From NCBI GenBank assembly GCA_002389905.1, contig DGRE01000049.1, forward strand, positions 23,524 to 87,523: a stretch of DNA of 64,000 nt, written 5' to 3'. This document shows, one piece after another, positions 7,266 to 16,210 of the stretch; the stretch's first letter is position 1; each line of letters opens with the position of its first letter. Made by a program: the position numbers and the translations under genes. Under the pieces are notes generated by a model. It was not told the origin of the DNA. It made no database searches and saw nothing but the letters and a program-made list of their open reading frames with translations. This stretch comes from Hungatella sp. UBA4396. Lineage in GTDB: Bacteria; Bacillota; Clostridia; Lachnospirales; Lachnospiraceae.

Positions 7266-8906
7266 TTATTCAACTCCCGGTCCTATAGCCTGCGGTCCGC
7301 TACCTGCTGTTTCTGATTCCGGTGGGATTACAGTAAATTCGCTTGTCTCCTCCGCTGGTTGGGATTCCATTATATTTCTCATATCCTCCTGTAACGCCTG
7401 ATCATCAGCTGTCTGTTTCTCGCCGGCGCTTTGCTCCGCAGAAGTTTCTTCCGCAACTTCTTTCGTCTCTGCCGGGATAACTGTTCCTGATGAATTTCTT
7501 TTTACCAGACCTGGCTTTCCTTTATAAGTACTGGTATGAAAATAAACCTCTTTTACTACGATCCCATCCTTTGATGTTATCAAATAGGTTTTCCAGGTTG
7601 TGCCTTTTATCCCTTGTGTCACTACCACTTCCTGATCCAGCTGCAAAGTCTGATCTTCCTCGTAATTAGACTCCGGAGGATCATATTCTTTTACTTTCTC
7701 GGATCGCATAGATATGGTTACGCCTTTCTCCAGAATCGGTCTTGCAATTATGGAAATAGTTATTTTCTTATCCTTAAATACAGCGCGTAATGCCACTGAT
7801 GTATTATCTTTATTAATAAAACGAAGGTCAGGACCACTGTAACCATCATAACTTACCATTGCATCCTCTCCGGGTATCACATAAGATGGCTCAAAGCTAT
7901 GAGGATGTCTTTCTGTTGTTGCAATTCCTGAAAGTATAATTGCATTATAAAGGGTGGATGAAACTTGGCATACACCTCCGCCCGGTTCCTCAACAAATTC
8001 TCCATTTCTATAAGCCCCGGCCGGTTTATATCCGCGCTCTATGGTACGGTTCCCGGTAGTTTTGTTAAAGGAAAACTCTTCTTCCGGAAATATCACCAGG
8101 CCATCTAAAGCATTTACTGCAAGTTTAATATTATTGTTTCTATTTTGATTATCCGTAACAATCGTTGTAAATGTTCCGATGACCTGATATTCTTCCTTTG
8201 CCTGAGATGCGGTTAAAGATGGAACCTCTTCTCTTACTTCGGTCTCAACGACTCCCTCGAAGTTTTTTTGCATTACCATACGCATAATCTCCTGAACTGT
8301 TTTTTCTTCATCAATCAGGATTCCATTCTCACCTTCCGAATATATCCATCTGTTGTTTTCATTGTCACGTCCGGTTAATTGAGCATTTACAGGCTTTTTA
8401 TTCCATTTAGAGGCAGCTTCTGCCACTTGAAGCTTTACACTTTCCTCAGCTCCTGCCATATCCAAAATATATTCACCACCCTCTGCCTGTGTATAGATAC
8501 GATCAAGAAGTTCATCAATCATCTCAGGCAACGGATTTATTAGTGTAATTGTCTGCTCTTTGTATTTAAGTCCAAGATTCCACGAATACAAATCCAATAA
8601 TTTTTTCTTAGCTTCCTTTCTATCCAGATCTGTAAGGGAAATATTATCAACTTTCATTTCTTTTAAAATTTTCGTAACCGTTTCTTCCTCGATTCTGTTT
8701 CTTTTACTTTGCTGCTCAACTTTTAGAACCGTTTCTTCCGGTTTTTCTTTCCCCTTTGAAATAGAAGATAATAAAAAAACTACTAATCCAATGGAAAAAG
8801 CTCCAAAAATCACAGTTTGCACAATAATCCAAACTGCACGCTCTGACCTACGGCCTTTCATGTTATTCTGCTTTTTTTTTCTATTTCTGCCATCATATTG
8901 GCGCAT
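7266..8906 (-). CDS. VanW-family protein with G5 domain
   Basis: 546 residues, with a basic N-terminus, one membrane segment (about 25-47) and an extracellular remainder. The VanW domain (about 245-380) carries FNKTTGNRTIERGYKPAGAY, GGGVCQVSSTLYNA and HPHSFEPSYV. A G5-like domain follows (EVVVTQGIKGTTWKTYLI, about 410-475), then a Ser/Thr/Glu-rich tail. VanW proteins occur beside glycopeptide-resistance and wall genes, but their biochemical role is unknown and there is no van ligase cluster here. An upstream PG-binding-like helical region (about 60-240) is typical of this architecture. Likely cell-wall binding or remodelling, together with the NlpC/P60 gene downstream. Confidence 0.9.
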   Translation of the reverse strand: MRQYDGRNRKKKQNNMKGRRSERAVWIIVQTVIFGAFSIGLVVFLLSSISKGKEKPEETVLKVEQQSKRNRIEEETVTKILKEMKVDNISLTDLDRKEAKKKLLDLYSWNLGLKYKEQTITLINPLPEMIDELLDRIYTQAEGGEYILDMAGAEESVKLQVAEAASKWNKKPVNAQLTGRDNENNRWIYSEGENGILIDEEKTVQEIMRMVMQKNFEGVVETEVREEVPSLTASQAKEEYQVIGTFTTIVTDNQNRNNNIKLAVNALDGLVIFPEEEFSFNKTTGNRTIERGYKPAGAYRNGEFVEEPGGGVCQVSSTLYNAIILSGIATTERHPHSFEPSYVIPGEDAMVSYDGYSGPDLRFINKDNTSVALRAVFKDKKITISIIARPILEKGVTISMRSEKVKEYDPPESNYEEDQTLQLDQEVVVTQGIKGTTWKTYLITSKDGIVVKEVYFHTSTYKGKPGLVKRNSSGTVIPAETKEVAEETSAEQSAGEKQTADDQALQEDMRNIMESQPAEETSEFTVIPPESETAGSGPQAIGPGVE

Positions 8907-8955
8907 AATCCACTCTCTCCCTCATTCTGACTTTGTGATTTACAGACTAGTTTTT

Positions 8956-8988
8956 AATTTATCAAAAAAATATGGTGATTTTATGGAG
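8956..8988 (-). promoter_or_regulatory. Predicted response-regulator promoter, site B
   Basis: Minus strand: two half-sites at 11-bp spacing, TCCATAAAATC and ACCATATTTTT, then GA and the -10-like TAAATT exactly 9 nt after the second CATA. Matches sites A (14760-14790) and C (17760-17794). It lies about 50 nt before the VanW start. Confidence 0.65.
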
Positions 8989-8990
8989 AT

Positions 8991-9030
8991 AAAAAAGCAA
9001 CGTCAATAATCAAATGACGATGCTTTTTCT
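8991..9030 (-). terminator. Terminator of the foldase-CDF-HflC-HflK operon
   Basis: Minus strand AAAAAGCATCGTCA, loop, TGACGTTGCTTTTTT: long stem with U-tract, 14 nt after the HflK stop codon and just before promoter site B. Confidence 0.85.
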
Positions 9031-9041
9031 GTACAGCAATA

Positions 9042-10178
9042 TTAAGGCTGTGTATTCACAGTACCGGTAATATCTGGTAATTCATTTGTATTGAGCAATT
9101 TAACATCAACAGATCCATCAGAAGAATTAACTATGTACTTCTTTACCTGAGGTAAAATCTTTTCAAAAGTTTCCAGAAGCAACCTGTATTTCGTAGTGTC
9201 CTGAGTATAAATCTGACTGTTATTGCGATATTCCGTTAGCATGCTGTTAAATTTATCCGTATCACCAATTGCTTTGTTAACTGCCTCCGCTTTGTATGCT
9301 TCAGCTTCGGATACCTGCGCCTCAGCCTTACCTCTTGCCTCGGGGATCAGACTGTTATAATAGCCCTTTGCCTGGTTTATTTCTTTTTCCTTATCCTCCT
9401 TTGCCGCATTTACATCGAGAAACGACGCTGCCACAGCTTCCGGCGGATTGATATTTTGTATATTAAATGCCGTGATTTGTATACCAGACGCATAGCTGTC
9501 CAGAGTTCTCTGAACTTCCTGAATCACAAAATTCTGGGCTGCAACTTTTTCCTTGCTCAGAATATCATCCACAAACATATTGGAAATCAATTCCACCAAA
9601 GCCGCCTCTACACTCCTTCTGACTAACTGTTCCTCATCACTGTTAACATTATATAAAAATGCCACCGCATCTTTGACTTTATAATGAACAATTGCTTCAG
9701 ATGCTATGATATTTTCATCACCTGTAAGCAGCTGTATGGCCTGTGGACTGTCCTCCTGGTGCATATGCTCCGGAAGACTCAAGCCTACATCTGCACGCCT
9801 GACCTCGGATACATTCACTTTCTGTACCTGATCAACAGGACTTGGCAAGCGGTAATGGATTCCTTCTGTCACCGTAGCAGGAATCACTGCGCCAAATCTG
9901 CGAATAACTGCCTGTTCTCCCGGATTTACCACATAAATTCCTGTCAGCAGATAGATGATCGCGATTCCCAAAAACAGGGTTACAGCCGCCTTTTTCGGAT
10001 TAATATGCCCAAATGCCTTTTTTATATCGTCCAGGGCAGAAGGCTTCTTTTTTTTATTTCCATTTCCAATCTGCCGTCTGTTTTTCCATATAACCTTCCA
10101 TTTAATGAGAAATAGACGAAAAAGCTTCCTTTTTTCTTTCTTCTTTTTTTCCGGAGTATTGATCAGTTTATCATCCAT
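9042..10178 (-). CDS. hflK: HflK-like SPFH/band 7 membrane protein
   Basis: 378 residues: a very basic cytosolic start (KKKKEKRKLF), a membrane helix (about 65-88), then NPGEQAVIRRFG, GIHYRLPSPVDQV and the SPFH domain to about 250. A long Ala/Glu helical region (KAEAQVSEAEAYKAEAV) follows, ending at the LPDITGTVNTQP tail. This is the architecture of HflK, which with HflC forms a membrane cage around the protease FtsH. FtsH itself is not in the window. GGGGGAG precedes the start. It is the last gene of the operon, 14 nt after HflC. Confidence 0.88.
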   Translation of the reverse strand: MDDKLINTPEKKKKEKRKLFRLFLIKWKVIWKNRRQIGNGNKKKKPSALDDIKKAFGHINPKKAAVTLFLGIAIIYLLTGIYVVNPGEQAVIRRFGAVIPATVTEGIHYRLPSPVDQVQKVNVSEVRRADVGLSLPEHMHQEDSPQAIQLLTGDENIIASEAIVHYKVKDAVAFLYNVNSDEEQLVRRSVEAALVELISNMFVDDILSKEKVAAQNFVIQEVQRTLDSYASGIQITAFNIQNINPPEAVAASFLDVNAAKEDKEKEINQAKGYYNSLIPEARGKAEAQVSEAEAYKAEAVNKAIGDTDKFNSMLTEYRNNSQIYTQDTTKYRLLLETFEKILPQVKKYIVNSSDGSVDVKLLNTNELPDITGTVNTQP

Positions 10179-10192
10179 TCTAATATCTCCCC

Positions 10193-11107
10193 CTAATTTG
10201 AGTCCGGATTCCCGCTTAAATATTTCAATATTTCTGCCGTGGAAGGAAGAATAAGCGTGGTATTCCCATCTATGGTTTTTTCGTAAGTCTCCAGAGTTCT
10301 AATAAACTCATAAAAGTCAGGATCTTTCTGGAAAGCCTCTCCATATATCCGGATTGCTTCCGCATCACCGCTTCCCTTGATCTGCTGAGCCTGTTTATAT
10401 GCTTCCGACAAAATGATCTGCTGTTCCTTTTCTGCATCGGCCCTGATTTTTGCTGCCTCTTCGCTTCCCTCGGAGCGGTACTTTTTCGCCATCTGTTCCC
10501 GCTCTGCTTTCATACGGTCATATACACTTTGCTTGTTGGATTCAGGAAAGTTCAGGACTCTAATTTTGGCGTCAATGACTTCAATTCCATACTCTGAAGC
10601 TCTTGCTTTTGCATAGGTCACAGTATCAGCCAGCATCGCATCAAGCTTTAACTGCTCCTTATCTGTGTTTACCAGCTCTTCCAGATTATATTTGCCAAGT
10701 TGTATGCCAAGGCTTGAGGAAAATACGTCTGAAAGCCTGGCCTCTGTTCCAGCCTTGTCCTTTACTGTTTTCATAAATGTAACCGGCTCTTTGATTTTCC
10801 ATGTGCCATAATAATCAATTGCCACGCTTTTTTTATCTAACGTCAGCAATTCAAGGGAATCAGCCTGATAAATCTGGACCCTTTTATCTAGTTTCCGCAC
10901 CGATTGGAGAGGATCCGGCAGCTTTATTCTTATTCCTGCTTCGTCTATGGTTGCTACCGGATTACCAAACTGTGTAACCACTGCATATTCAGTTACATCT
11001 ACCTTATATACAACCAGAGTCACAAAAAAGAGCGTCACTGCCATAGCGATACCAGCCATTATTTTTTTATTTGCCTTGCGCTTTCCTGCTGCATGATTTT
11101 TTTCCAT
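10193..11107 (-). CDS. hflC: HflC-like SPFH/band 7 membrane protein
   Basis: 304 residues starting MEKNHAAGKR; AGGAGGAGAGG precedes this ATG, which overlaps the upstream TAA by one base. A single N-terminal membrane helix (about 18-36) is followed by VTEYAVVTQFGNPV, GIRIKLPDPLQSVRKLDKR, LTLDKKSVAIDYYGTWKI and the helical SPFH tail with EREQMAKKYRSEGSEEAAKIRA. These are HflC features, with the HflC-specific fitting of Arg/Lys in KLDKR. Forms a membrane SPFH assembly with one or both HflK-like partners encoded on either side. Confidence 0.88.
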   Translation of the reverse strand: MEKNHAAGKRKANKKIMAGIAMAVTLFFVTLVVYKVDVTEYAVVTQFGNPVATIDEAGIRIKLPDPLQSVRKLDKRVQIYQADSLELLTLDKKSVAIDYYGTWKIKEPVTFMKTVKDKAGTEARLSDVFSSSLGIQLGKYNLEELVNTDKEQLKLDAMLADTVTYAKARASEYGIEVIDAKIRVLNFPESNKQSVYDRMKAEREQMAKKYRSEGSEEAAKIRADAEKEQQIILSEAYKQAQQIKGSGDAEAIRIYGEAFQKDPDFYEFIRTLETYEKTIDGNTTLILPSTAEILKYLSGNPDSN

Positions 11108-12642
11108 TAATCCTCTCCTCCTGATGTTTTCCTGTTTAAATTTGAAATCCATAATTCTGCATTATCGATTCTTACATTTCCCCCCAACAGTATTTTCTGG
11201 ACATTTGGCAAGATTTTATCCATTGTTTCCATATACATTCGGAACTCGTTCACTCCCCTTGAAGCAGAATAAGCCGCCTGCTTTTCGGTAAATGATGCGG
11301 CATCGCCTTCCGCATTTTTTATTTTCTGTTCCTTATATCCCTGCGCTTCAGCAACCTGTTTATATGCATCCGCATTTGCCTGCGGGATTATGGTATTCTT
11401 ATAGGCCGCAGCTTCATTCATATAAACAGCCTTATCCTGCCTCGCACTGGCCAGATCCTGAAAACTGGCCTTCACAGCTTCCGGAGGAGATACATCTATC
11501 AGCTGGGTTCCCACAATTACGATGCCGGTTCCATTGGTATCCATTACTTTCTGTAGCAATTCCTCAGCCTCTGTCTCCACAGCTGACTTCCCCTCCGTCA
11601 GCAGCCAGTCAACTTTACTCCGTCCGACTATTTCACGTATACCGGTAGTGGCACCTGCCTTTACAAGGCTTTCCAGCTCTGTAACATTCAGCGCATAAGA
11701 AATTGGATCCATCACTTTATAATGTACTGTCATATTCACATTCACTAAATTGGTATCACCCGATAATAATTCCAGGCTCCCTGTTTCCAGTTTCTGAATC
11801 ATATCCTTTTTAACCAGAGTTACCTGATCAACCGGGGCCGGTATACGATAGTGCAGTCCCGGAGTCACTTCTTCACTTACAACTTTCCCAAATCTTCGAA
11901 CGATTCCAACTTCATCCATATCTACTATATAAACTCCGGATAATGCAAAAGCTGCAGCCAGAGCGCCGGAAATCCACGCATACATTTTTTTACTTCCATG
12001 CGGTATTCCGTGAGAATGTCCTTCATGATTCTGTTCCTCCTCAGGATGCAAAAGCAGTTTCAGATTGGAAACCAGAATTTCATAACCGGAAATCATTAAA
12101 AGAACCATTGCAACAATAGCTGCCATCTTGTCTAAACTATTCATGCCAAACAATGAGCCGATAATTCCAACCAGCACTGCTATGGAGCAATACATATCCA
12201 TCTTGGAATGATATCCATCCGCTATCAGACTTTGTGAGCCGGTCTGTTCTCCCACATAAATTTTATATCTGGCCATAAAATAATTAATTATCACTCCGAC
12301 AAAAGCCCCGGCAGCCACAAAAGGAACGTAACGCAGTTCGGCCTTTGCGCCATCCAAGGCATCTGCCAGAATCTCAAATCCCATATAGAATATGAAGACC
12401 GAAACGAAAACCGCAAGTATGCTTTCTATCTTATTTACAGCCTTATTCCACTTTCTGGCTCCCAGTCTGGCAACCATAAGTCCGATAAAAACAATGGAAG
12501 ACACAAAAACATCCGTGAATGAATGCCAGGCATTTGCCTCCAGCCCGATGCTTCCGGATATTCCGGCAAGAAAAAAACGCAGTAAAATTAAAACTACGTT
12601 AGCGATTATTGTTATAAAGATGGTTTTTTCTTTTCTTCCCAT
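11107..12642 (-). CDS. Fusion of a CDF cation transporter with an HflK-like SPFH domain
   Basis: 511 residues in one uninterrupted frame. Residues about 1-200 are a cation diffusion facilitator membrane domain of some six helices, keeping both metal-site motifs: H40SFTD44 in helix 2 and H145SKMD149 in helix 5. The usual cytosolic CDF dimer domain is missing. A His-rich linker (HEGHSHGIPHG, about 206-216) leads to another membrane helix (about 221-240) and a complete HflK-type SPFH domain (VDMDEVGIVRRFGKV, GLHYRIPAPVDQV). This couples Zn/Fe/Mn-type efflux to an SPFH scaffold. Overlaps the foldase gene by 31 nt; own site GGAGAGG. I know of no such fusion in standard families. Confidence 0.88.
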   Translation of the reverse strand: MGRKEKTIFITIIANVVLILLRFFLAGISGSIGLEANAWHSFTDVFVSSIVFIGLMVARLGARKWNKAVNKIESILAVFVSVFIFYMGFEILADALDGAKAELRYVPFVAAGAFVGVIINYFMARYKIYVGEQTGSQSLIADGYHSKMDMYCSIAVLVGIIGSLFGMNSLDKMAAIVAMVLLMISGYEILVSNLKLLLHPEEEQNHEGHSHGIPHGSKKMYAWISGALAAAFALSGVYIVDMDEVGIVRRFGKVVSEEVTPGLHYRIPAPVDQVTLVKKDMIQKLETGSLELLSGDTNLVNVNMTVHYKVMDPISYALNVTELESLVKAGATTGIREIVGRSKVDWLLTEGKSAVETEAEELLQKVMDTNGTGIVIVGTQLIDVSPPEAVKASFQDLASARQDKAVYMNEAAAYKNTIIPQANADAYKQVAEAQGYKEQKIKNAEGDAASFTEKQAAYSASRGVNEFRMYMETMDKILPNVQKILLGGNVRIDNAELWISNLNRKTSGGED

Positions 12643-14723
12643 GTGCTTAACCTCTCCTTCAGCAAATTGCGTAACGTCTTATCGTAAATTGTCAGCTTTG
12701 CTTTTTCTAATATTTTCTTCTCCATCTGCTTCTCCAGTTCTATGTGATTCTGCTCCTTTATATGTGCGGCAATTTCTTCCGCCGACTCTTCATAAGTCCT
12801 TATCCTGCGCTCCTCTTTTTCTCTTACCTTAACAATATAAAGTCCACCCTGACTTTCAATGACAGGGCTTATTTCATCCGGTTTTAATGAAAAGAAACTG
12901 GAATCCAGTTCCGGTGCCAGATACCCCTGATAAAACCAGTCTTCCATTTCACCTCCGGCCTCAGCCGTCCCGTCCTCCGAATACTGCTTAGCGACCTGTG
13001 CAAAATCTGTCCCCTTATCGATGAGTCCCATCGCTTCTTTTGCTTTCTGCCTTGCCTGATCTTTTTGCCCTTCCGTACTTTTTATCCAGATAAGACTTAA
13101 TTTAATCCTTGCAGGTATCTGAAACAGGCTTTTATTTTTTTCATAGTATTCCTTTTTTTCTTCTTCTGAAGCTTCTTCTAATTTCTCATCGACTTCTTCC
13201 TTATGCATCACCTGTGAAACATATTGTATTTTTAGTTCTTCAAATTCATGCTGCTTATCTGTATCCCCACTTATGTCACCTGTCTCTTCTAGAAGAAGCT
13301 CTTTTGCAATCAATTGCTCCAGCAGTTCCTTTTTATTATCAAAATTATTTAAAGATCTTTGGTACTCTGCAGGAAGCTCTTTAAACTCCGTATAAAAATC
13401 CCCCAGCGTATAACGCTTACTGTGAACACTAAACAGAGCTTCATCCTTTTTCAGTGTATATTGCCGATCCATGGCCTGGCTCAGCAGCATTTCCTTTATT
13501 TCTACTTCCACCTCATCAAGCGTCTGCGTCCCGGCCTCTGAAACATCTTCCATTTTTATAATACTGTATGTACCGTCTTCGTTAGCTAGATAATCACTTA
13601 TCTCTCCCTTGCTCATTGGGGATACCGTAGTTTCCAGAAGGCTGCCGCTTCCGGATATTTCCACAGTCAGATCATTTTCTTTTCCATCTATTGCATATAT
13701 TTCTGCAACTTTTTCAAATGTCTCACCGGACTTTAGCTTTTTTACTGCCTCTGATGCTTTGGCACTGTTTTCAATCCTTATTTCCTTTACTGAAGCCGAT
13801 GGATCTTTTCGATACTGGTCCGGATTTTTCTGATAGTATTCCAGAATTTCCTCTCTTGCAGGCTCTGAAACCTTCAGTAAATCAAAATCAACCTGTAAAC
13901 CCGCAGACTCTTTCAGCTTGTTGATATAATCTGGAAAGTATTCTTCATCCTTTTTAGCGAGCAGAATACTTCTGATTTCTTCTTCCACTTCGGAAAGTCC
14001 CCGGTCTTTATAGGTTTCTTTATTCTTATCGTAATACTGCTGTATTTCCCATTTGGAGACAGAGTCAGAAGTTATATTCTCCTGATGGATTTTATTAAGC
14101 AGCTCCTTTACGCTTTCATCACCTATGAGGTCCTTGATTCCGTGCTGCACCTCTTCCCTGGCTGTGATTCCTTCACTTTCCGCCCACTCCAGAATAATCT
14201 GCTCGACCGCCATCATCTGCACCGCATAACGGTATTCTTCTAGACTGTCAACCGGATGCTGCTCGCAAGGCTCATCAGGGCCGCATTTGGAATGATCATA
14301 TCCATGAGTGTCACAAACTGTATGTTCCTGGCTCCGGGTCCCTTCCATCGCTATGAAATCAATCAGCTGGGAAACCGTAAGATTTTTCCCATTATACGAA
14401 GCCACTGCTTCCGGGACAGGCGGCTCAGGTTCGAGAATGCGGAGAATCAGATAGCCCGATATCCCTAATGCTGCCATCAAAACCGCTGCCAAAACAAGCT
14501 TTCTTCCCCGCTTTTTACATGGTTTCTCCCGGCCTTTCCAAAGAGCCACAGGTCCGTCTGAATCCATACCGTCCGGAATATCCGGCAGATTCCACGATTC
14601 TTTCCCTTTCGATTCCGTTTTCTTCTTTCCTTGCCGAAATCCAACCACATGAAAGAAATCCCTTAGAGCCGATCCTTCATCCTTATCGGAATTTTTTGAG
14701 TCCTGGTTTTTATCATCCTCCAT
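12612..14723 (-). CDS. Membrane-anchored foldase with two PpiC (parvulin) domains and a Cys/His cluster
   Basis: 703 residues, start MEDDKNQDSK after GAGGAGG; a Met five codons upstream overlaps that site. A cytosolic acidic/basic region (1-75) is followed by one membrane helix (about 76-97), then an extracellular SurA/PrsA-like N domain. The latter contains an unusual cluster H134, C137, H140, H144, C147, C153, H156 that could bind zinc. Two parvulin domains follow: about 290-395 (IRIENSAKASEAVKKL) and about 560-655 (SLIWIKSTEG, DFAQVAKQYSEDG, GGEMEDWFYQGYL). It should assist folding of exported proteins, probably the operon's envelope proteins. Preceded by promoter site A. Confidence 0.88.
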   Translation of the reverse strand: MEDDKNQDSKNSDKDEGSALRDFFHVVGFRQGKKKTESKGKESWNLPDIPDGMDSDGPVALWKGREKPCKKRGRKLVLAAVLMAALGISGYLILRILEPEPPVPEAVASYNGKNLTVSQLIDFIAMEGTRSQEHTVCDTHGYDHSKCGPDEPCEQHPVDSLEEYRYAVQMMAVEQIILEWAESEGITAREEVQHGIKDLIGDESVKELLNKIHQENITSDSVSKWEIQQYYDKNKETYKDRGLSEVEEEIRSILLAKKDEEYFPDYINKLKESAGLQVDFDLLKVSEPAREEILEYYQKNPDQYRKDPSASVKEIRIENSAKASEAVKKLKSGETFEKVAEIYAIDGKENDLTVEISGSGSLLETTVSPMSKGEISDYLANEDGTYSIIKMEDVSEAGTQTLDEVEVEIKEMLLSQAMDRQYTLKKDEALFSVHSKRYTLGDFYTEFKELPAEYQRSLNNFDNKKELLEQLIAKELLLEETGDISGDTDKQHEFEELKIQYVSQVMHKEEVDEKLEEASEEEKKEYYEKNKSLFQIPARIKLSLIWIKSTEGQKDQARQKAKEAMGLIDKGTDFAQVAKQYSEDGTAEAGGEMEDWFYQGYLAPELDSSFFSLKPDEISPVIESQGGLYIVKVREKEERRIRTYEESAEEIAAHIKEQNHIELEKQMEKKILEKAKLTIYDKTLRNLLKERLSTWEEKKKPSL

Positions 14724-14759
14724 AAATGTCCTCCTCATTTTTTATTACCAGATAATGGA

Positions 14760-14790
14760 ATCTTATTAAATTTTTATGGGGATTTTATGA
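14760..14790 (-). promoter_or_regulatory. Predicted response-regulator promoter, site A
   Basis: Minus strand half-sites TTCATAAAATC and CCCATAAAAAT at 11-bp spacing, followed after 9 nt by -10-like TAAGAT. It lies about 40 nt before the foldase start and after the kinase stop, so it separates the regulator genes from the foldase operon. Confidence 0.65.
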
Positions 14791-14818
14791 AGAATGATAT
14801 AAAATTTTAAAACCGGAA

Positions 14819-16210
14819 TTATTGCGGTAAAATTATTGTAAATACTGCGCCAAACCCTTTCTGACTTTCTGCAAAGATGTTTCCTCCATGATTTTCAATT
14901 ATGGCTTTCGTAATCGATAATCCGATTCCCATACCTCCGGTTTTCTTGCTTCTTGATTTGTCTACCCGGTAAAACCGGTCAAACAGATGGGGCAGTTCTT
15001 CTTCTGGAATACCAATTCCGCTATCTGACACAATAATTTGTATTTGTTTTCCCCTGCTCCGGTATTCCACAGAAATATGCCCACCCATTGGCGTATAAGC
15101 CAGCGCATTGGAGATAAGATTTACCATGCACTGCTTTAAACGGTAAAAATCTGCATACACCGGCGTTGCCTCAGGCATTATCATAAAAAGATTAATCTGC
15201 TCTTCCTTCGCCATTATTTCAAAATCACGGAATACGGCTTTGCATAAATCCCAAAATTCAAACTTTGATTTGTCCAGAGTCTGCTTCCGGTTCTCCAGAT
15301 CGTACAATTCCTTAAGCTGTTCAACAATCCCAACCAGGCGCAAAATCTCTCCGTGGCAGCTTTCCAGACGGTCCGTCGTGGCTTCCCATACACCATCGAT
15401 CATTGCCTCCATATGGCTTTGCAGATTGGTTAAAGGGGTACGAAGCTCATGAGCCACATCCGATGTAATCTGGCGTTTCTGCTTTTCTTCCATTTCCAGC
15501 GCTTTCGACATTTCATTAATGGATTCAATCATTTTATCCGTTTCTACCACGGGAGAGCGCTTTTCTGCCTGGACACCGTATTCGCCACCTGCTATTCTCT
15601 GAGCCACATCAATTACGTTTGTAATTGGTTCTGATACGGTCCGGGCTATCACAACTCCTAAAACAATCACAATAAAAAGGGCTGCACCCCCTATAAACAC
15701 AAGAGATTTATTTAAATTCCTCAGCAATTCCAGCTCATCATCATTTAATGAATACGGGCCATAATATCCTATCTTTAATGTTCCGGTAACTGCCCCCTCA
15801 TTTTTCAATGTATAGGTGTCTTCTAAATAGCTCCCTTTAAAATTAGGGTATTTTTTATGCATAACATTTTCGGCATGCTGAAGTACTATTTTACATTCTT
15901 CCGCTCTGTGGCTTTTTATATCCCAGTCGATTTCTCTATTGGTTGTCTGGACATGTATAATAATACCATTCTGCAAAGCAGCATAACCAATGAGTTCAAG
16001 CCCTTCCATATCATATAAGCCGGATTCCGGATTATATAGCTGATCAATTTGAGTCATAATCTGCTCAATTTGATTTTTTTGCTGTTTTTTTGCATATTGT
16101 TCAAAAATTTTATCCGCTGTGAAATTAAATAAAAAGCTCAACGCGAGAACAATGAACAATGCAATAACAGAATATGACACAATGAGGGTATTTTTTAGAG
16201 TTCTTTTCAT
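14819..16210 (-). CDS. Sensor histidine kinase
   Basis: 463 residues: membrane helix 1 (about 10-30), an extracellular sensor of about 135 residues, helix 2 (about 170-190), HAMP, then HisKA with phospho-acceptor H254 in SDVAHELRTPLTN. The HATPase has NLISNALAYTP (N box), DSGIGIP (G1), FDRFYRVDKS and GMGIGLSI (G2). Typical class of envelope-stress kinases paired with OmpR-type regulators. It overlaps the response regulator gene by 4 nt (ATGA), so the two are translationally coupled. The signal sensed is unknown; the linked wall genes suggest an envelope or wall stimulus. Confidence 0.95.
   Translation of the reverse strand: MKRTLKNTLIVSYSVIALFIVLALSFLFNFTADKIFEQYAKKQQKNQIEQIMTQIDQLYNPESGLYDMEGLELIGYAALQNGIIIHVQTTNREIDWDIKSHRAEECKIVLQHAENVMHKKYPNFKGSYLEDTYTLKNEGAVTGTLKIGYYGPYSLNDDELELLRNLNKSLVFIGGAALFIVIVLGVVIARTVSEPITNVIDVAQRIAGGEYGVQAEKRSPVVETDKMIESINEMSKALEMEEKQKRQITSDVAHELRTPLTNLQSHMEAMIDGVWEATTDRLESCHGEILRLVGIVEQLKELYDLENRKQTLDKSKFEFWDLCKAVFRDFEIMAKEEQINLFMIMPEATPVYADFYRLKQCMVNLISNALAYTPMGGHISVEYRSRGKQIQIIVSDSGIGIPEEELPHLFDRFYRVDKSRSKKTGGMGIGLSITKAIIENHGGNIFAESQKGFGAVFTIILPQ

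Noticed and set aside
7266..8906. Vancomycin-resistance cluster
   Set aside because: VanW and a VanRS-like regulator pair are present, but no VanHAX ligase, VanXY peptidase or VanZ is found, so resistance is not supported.
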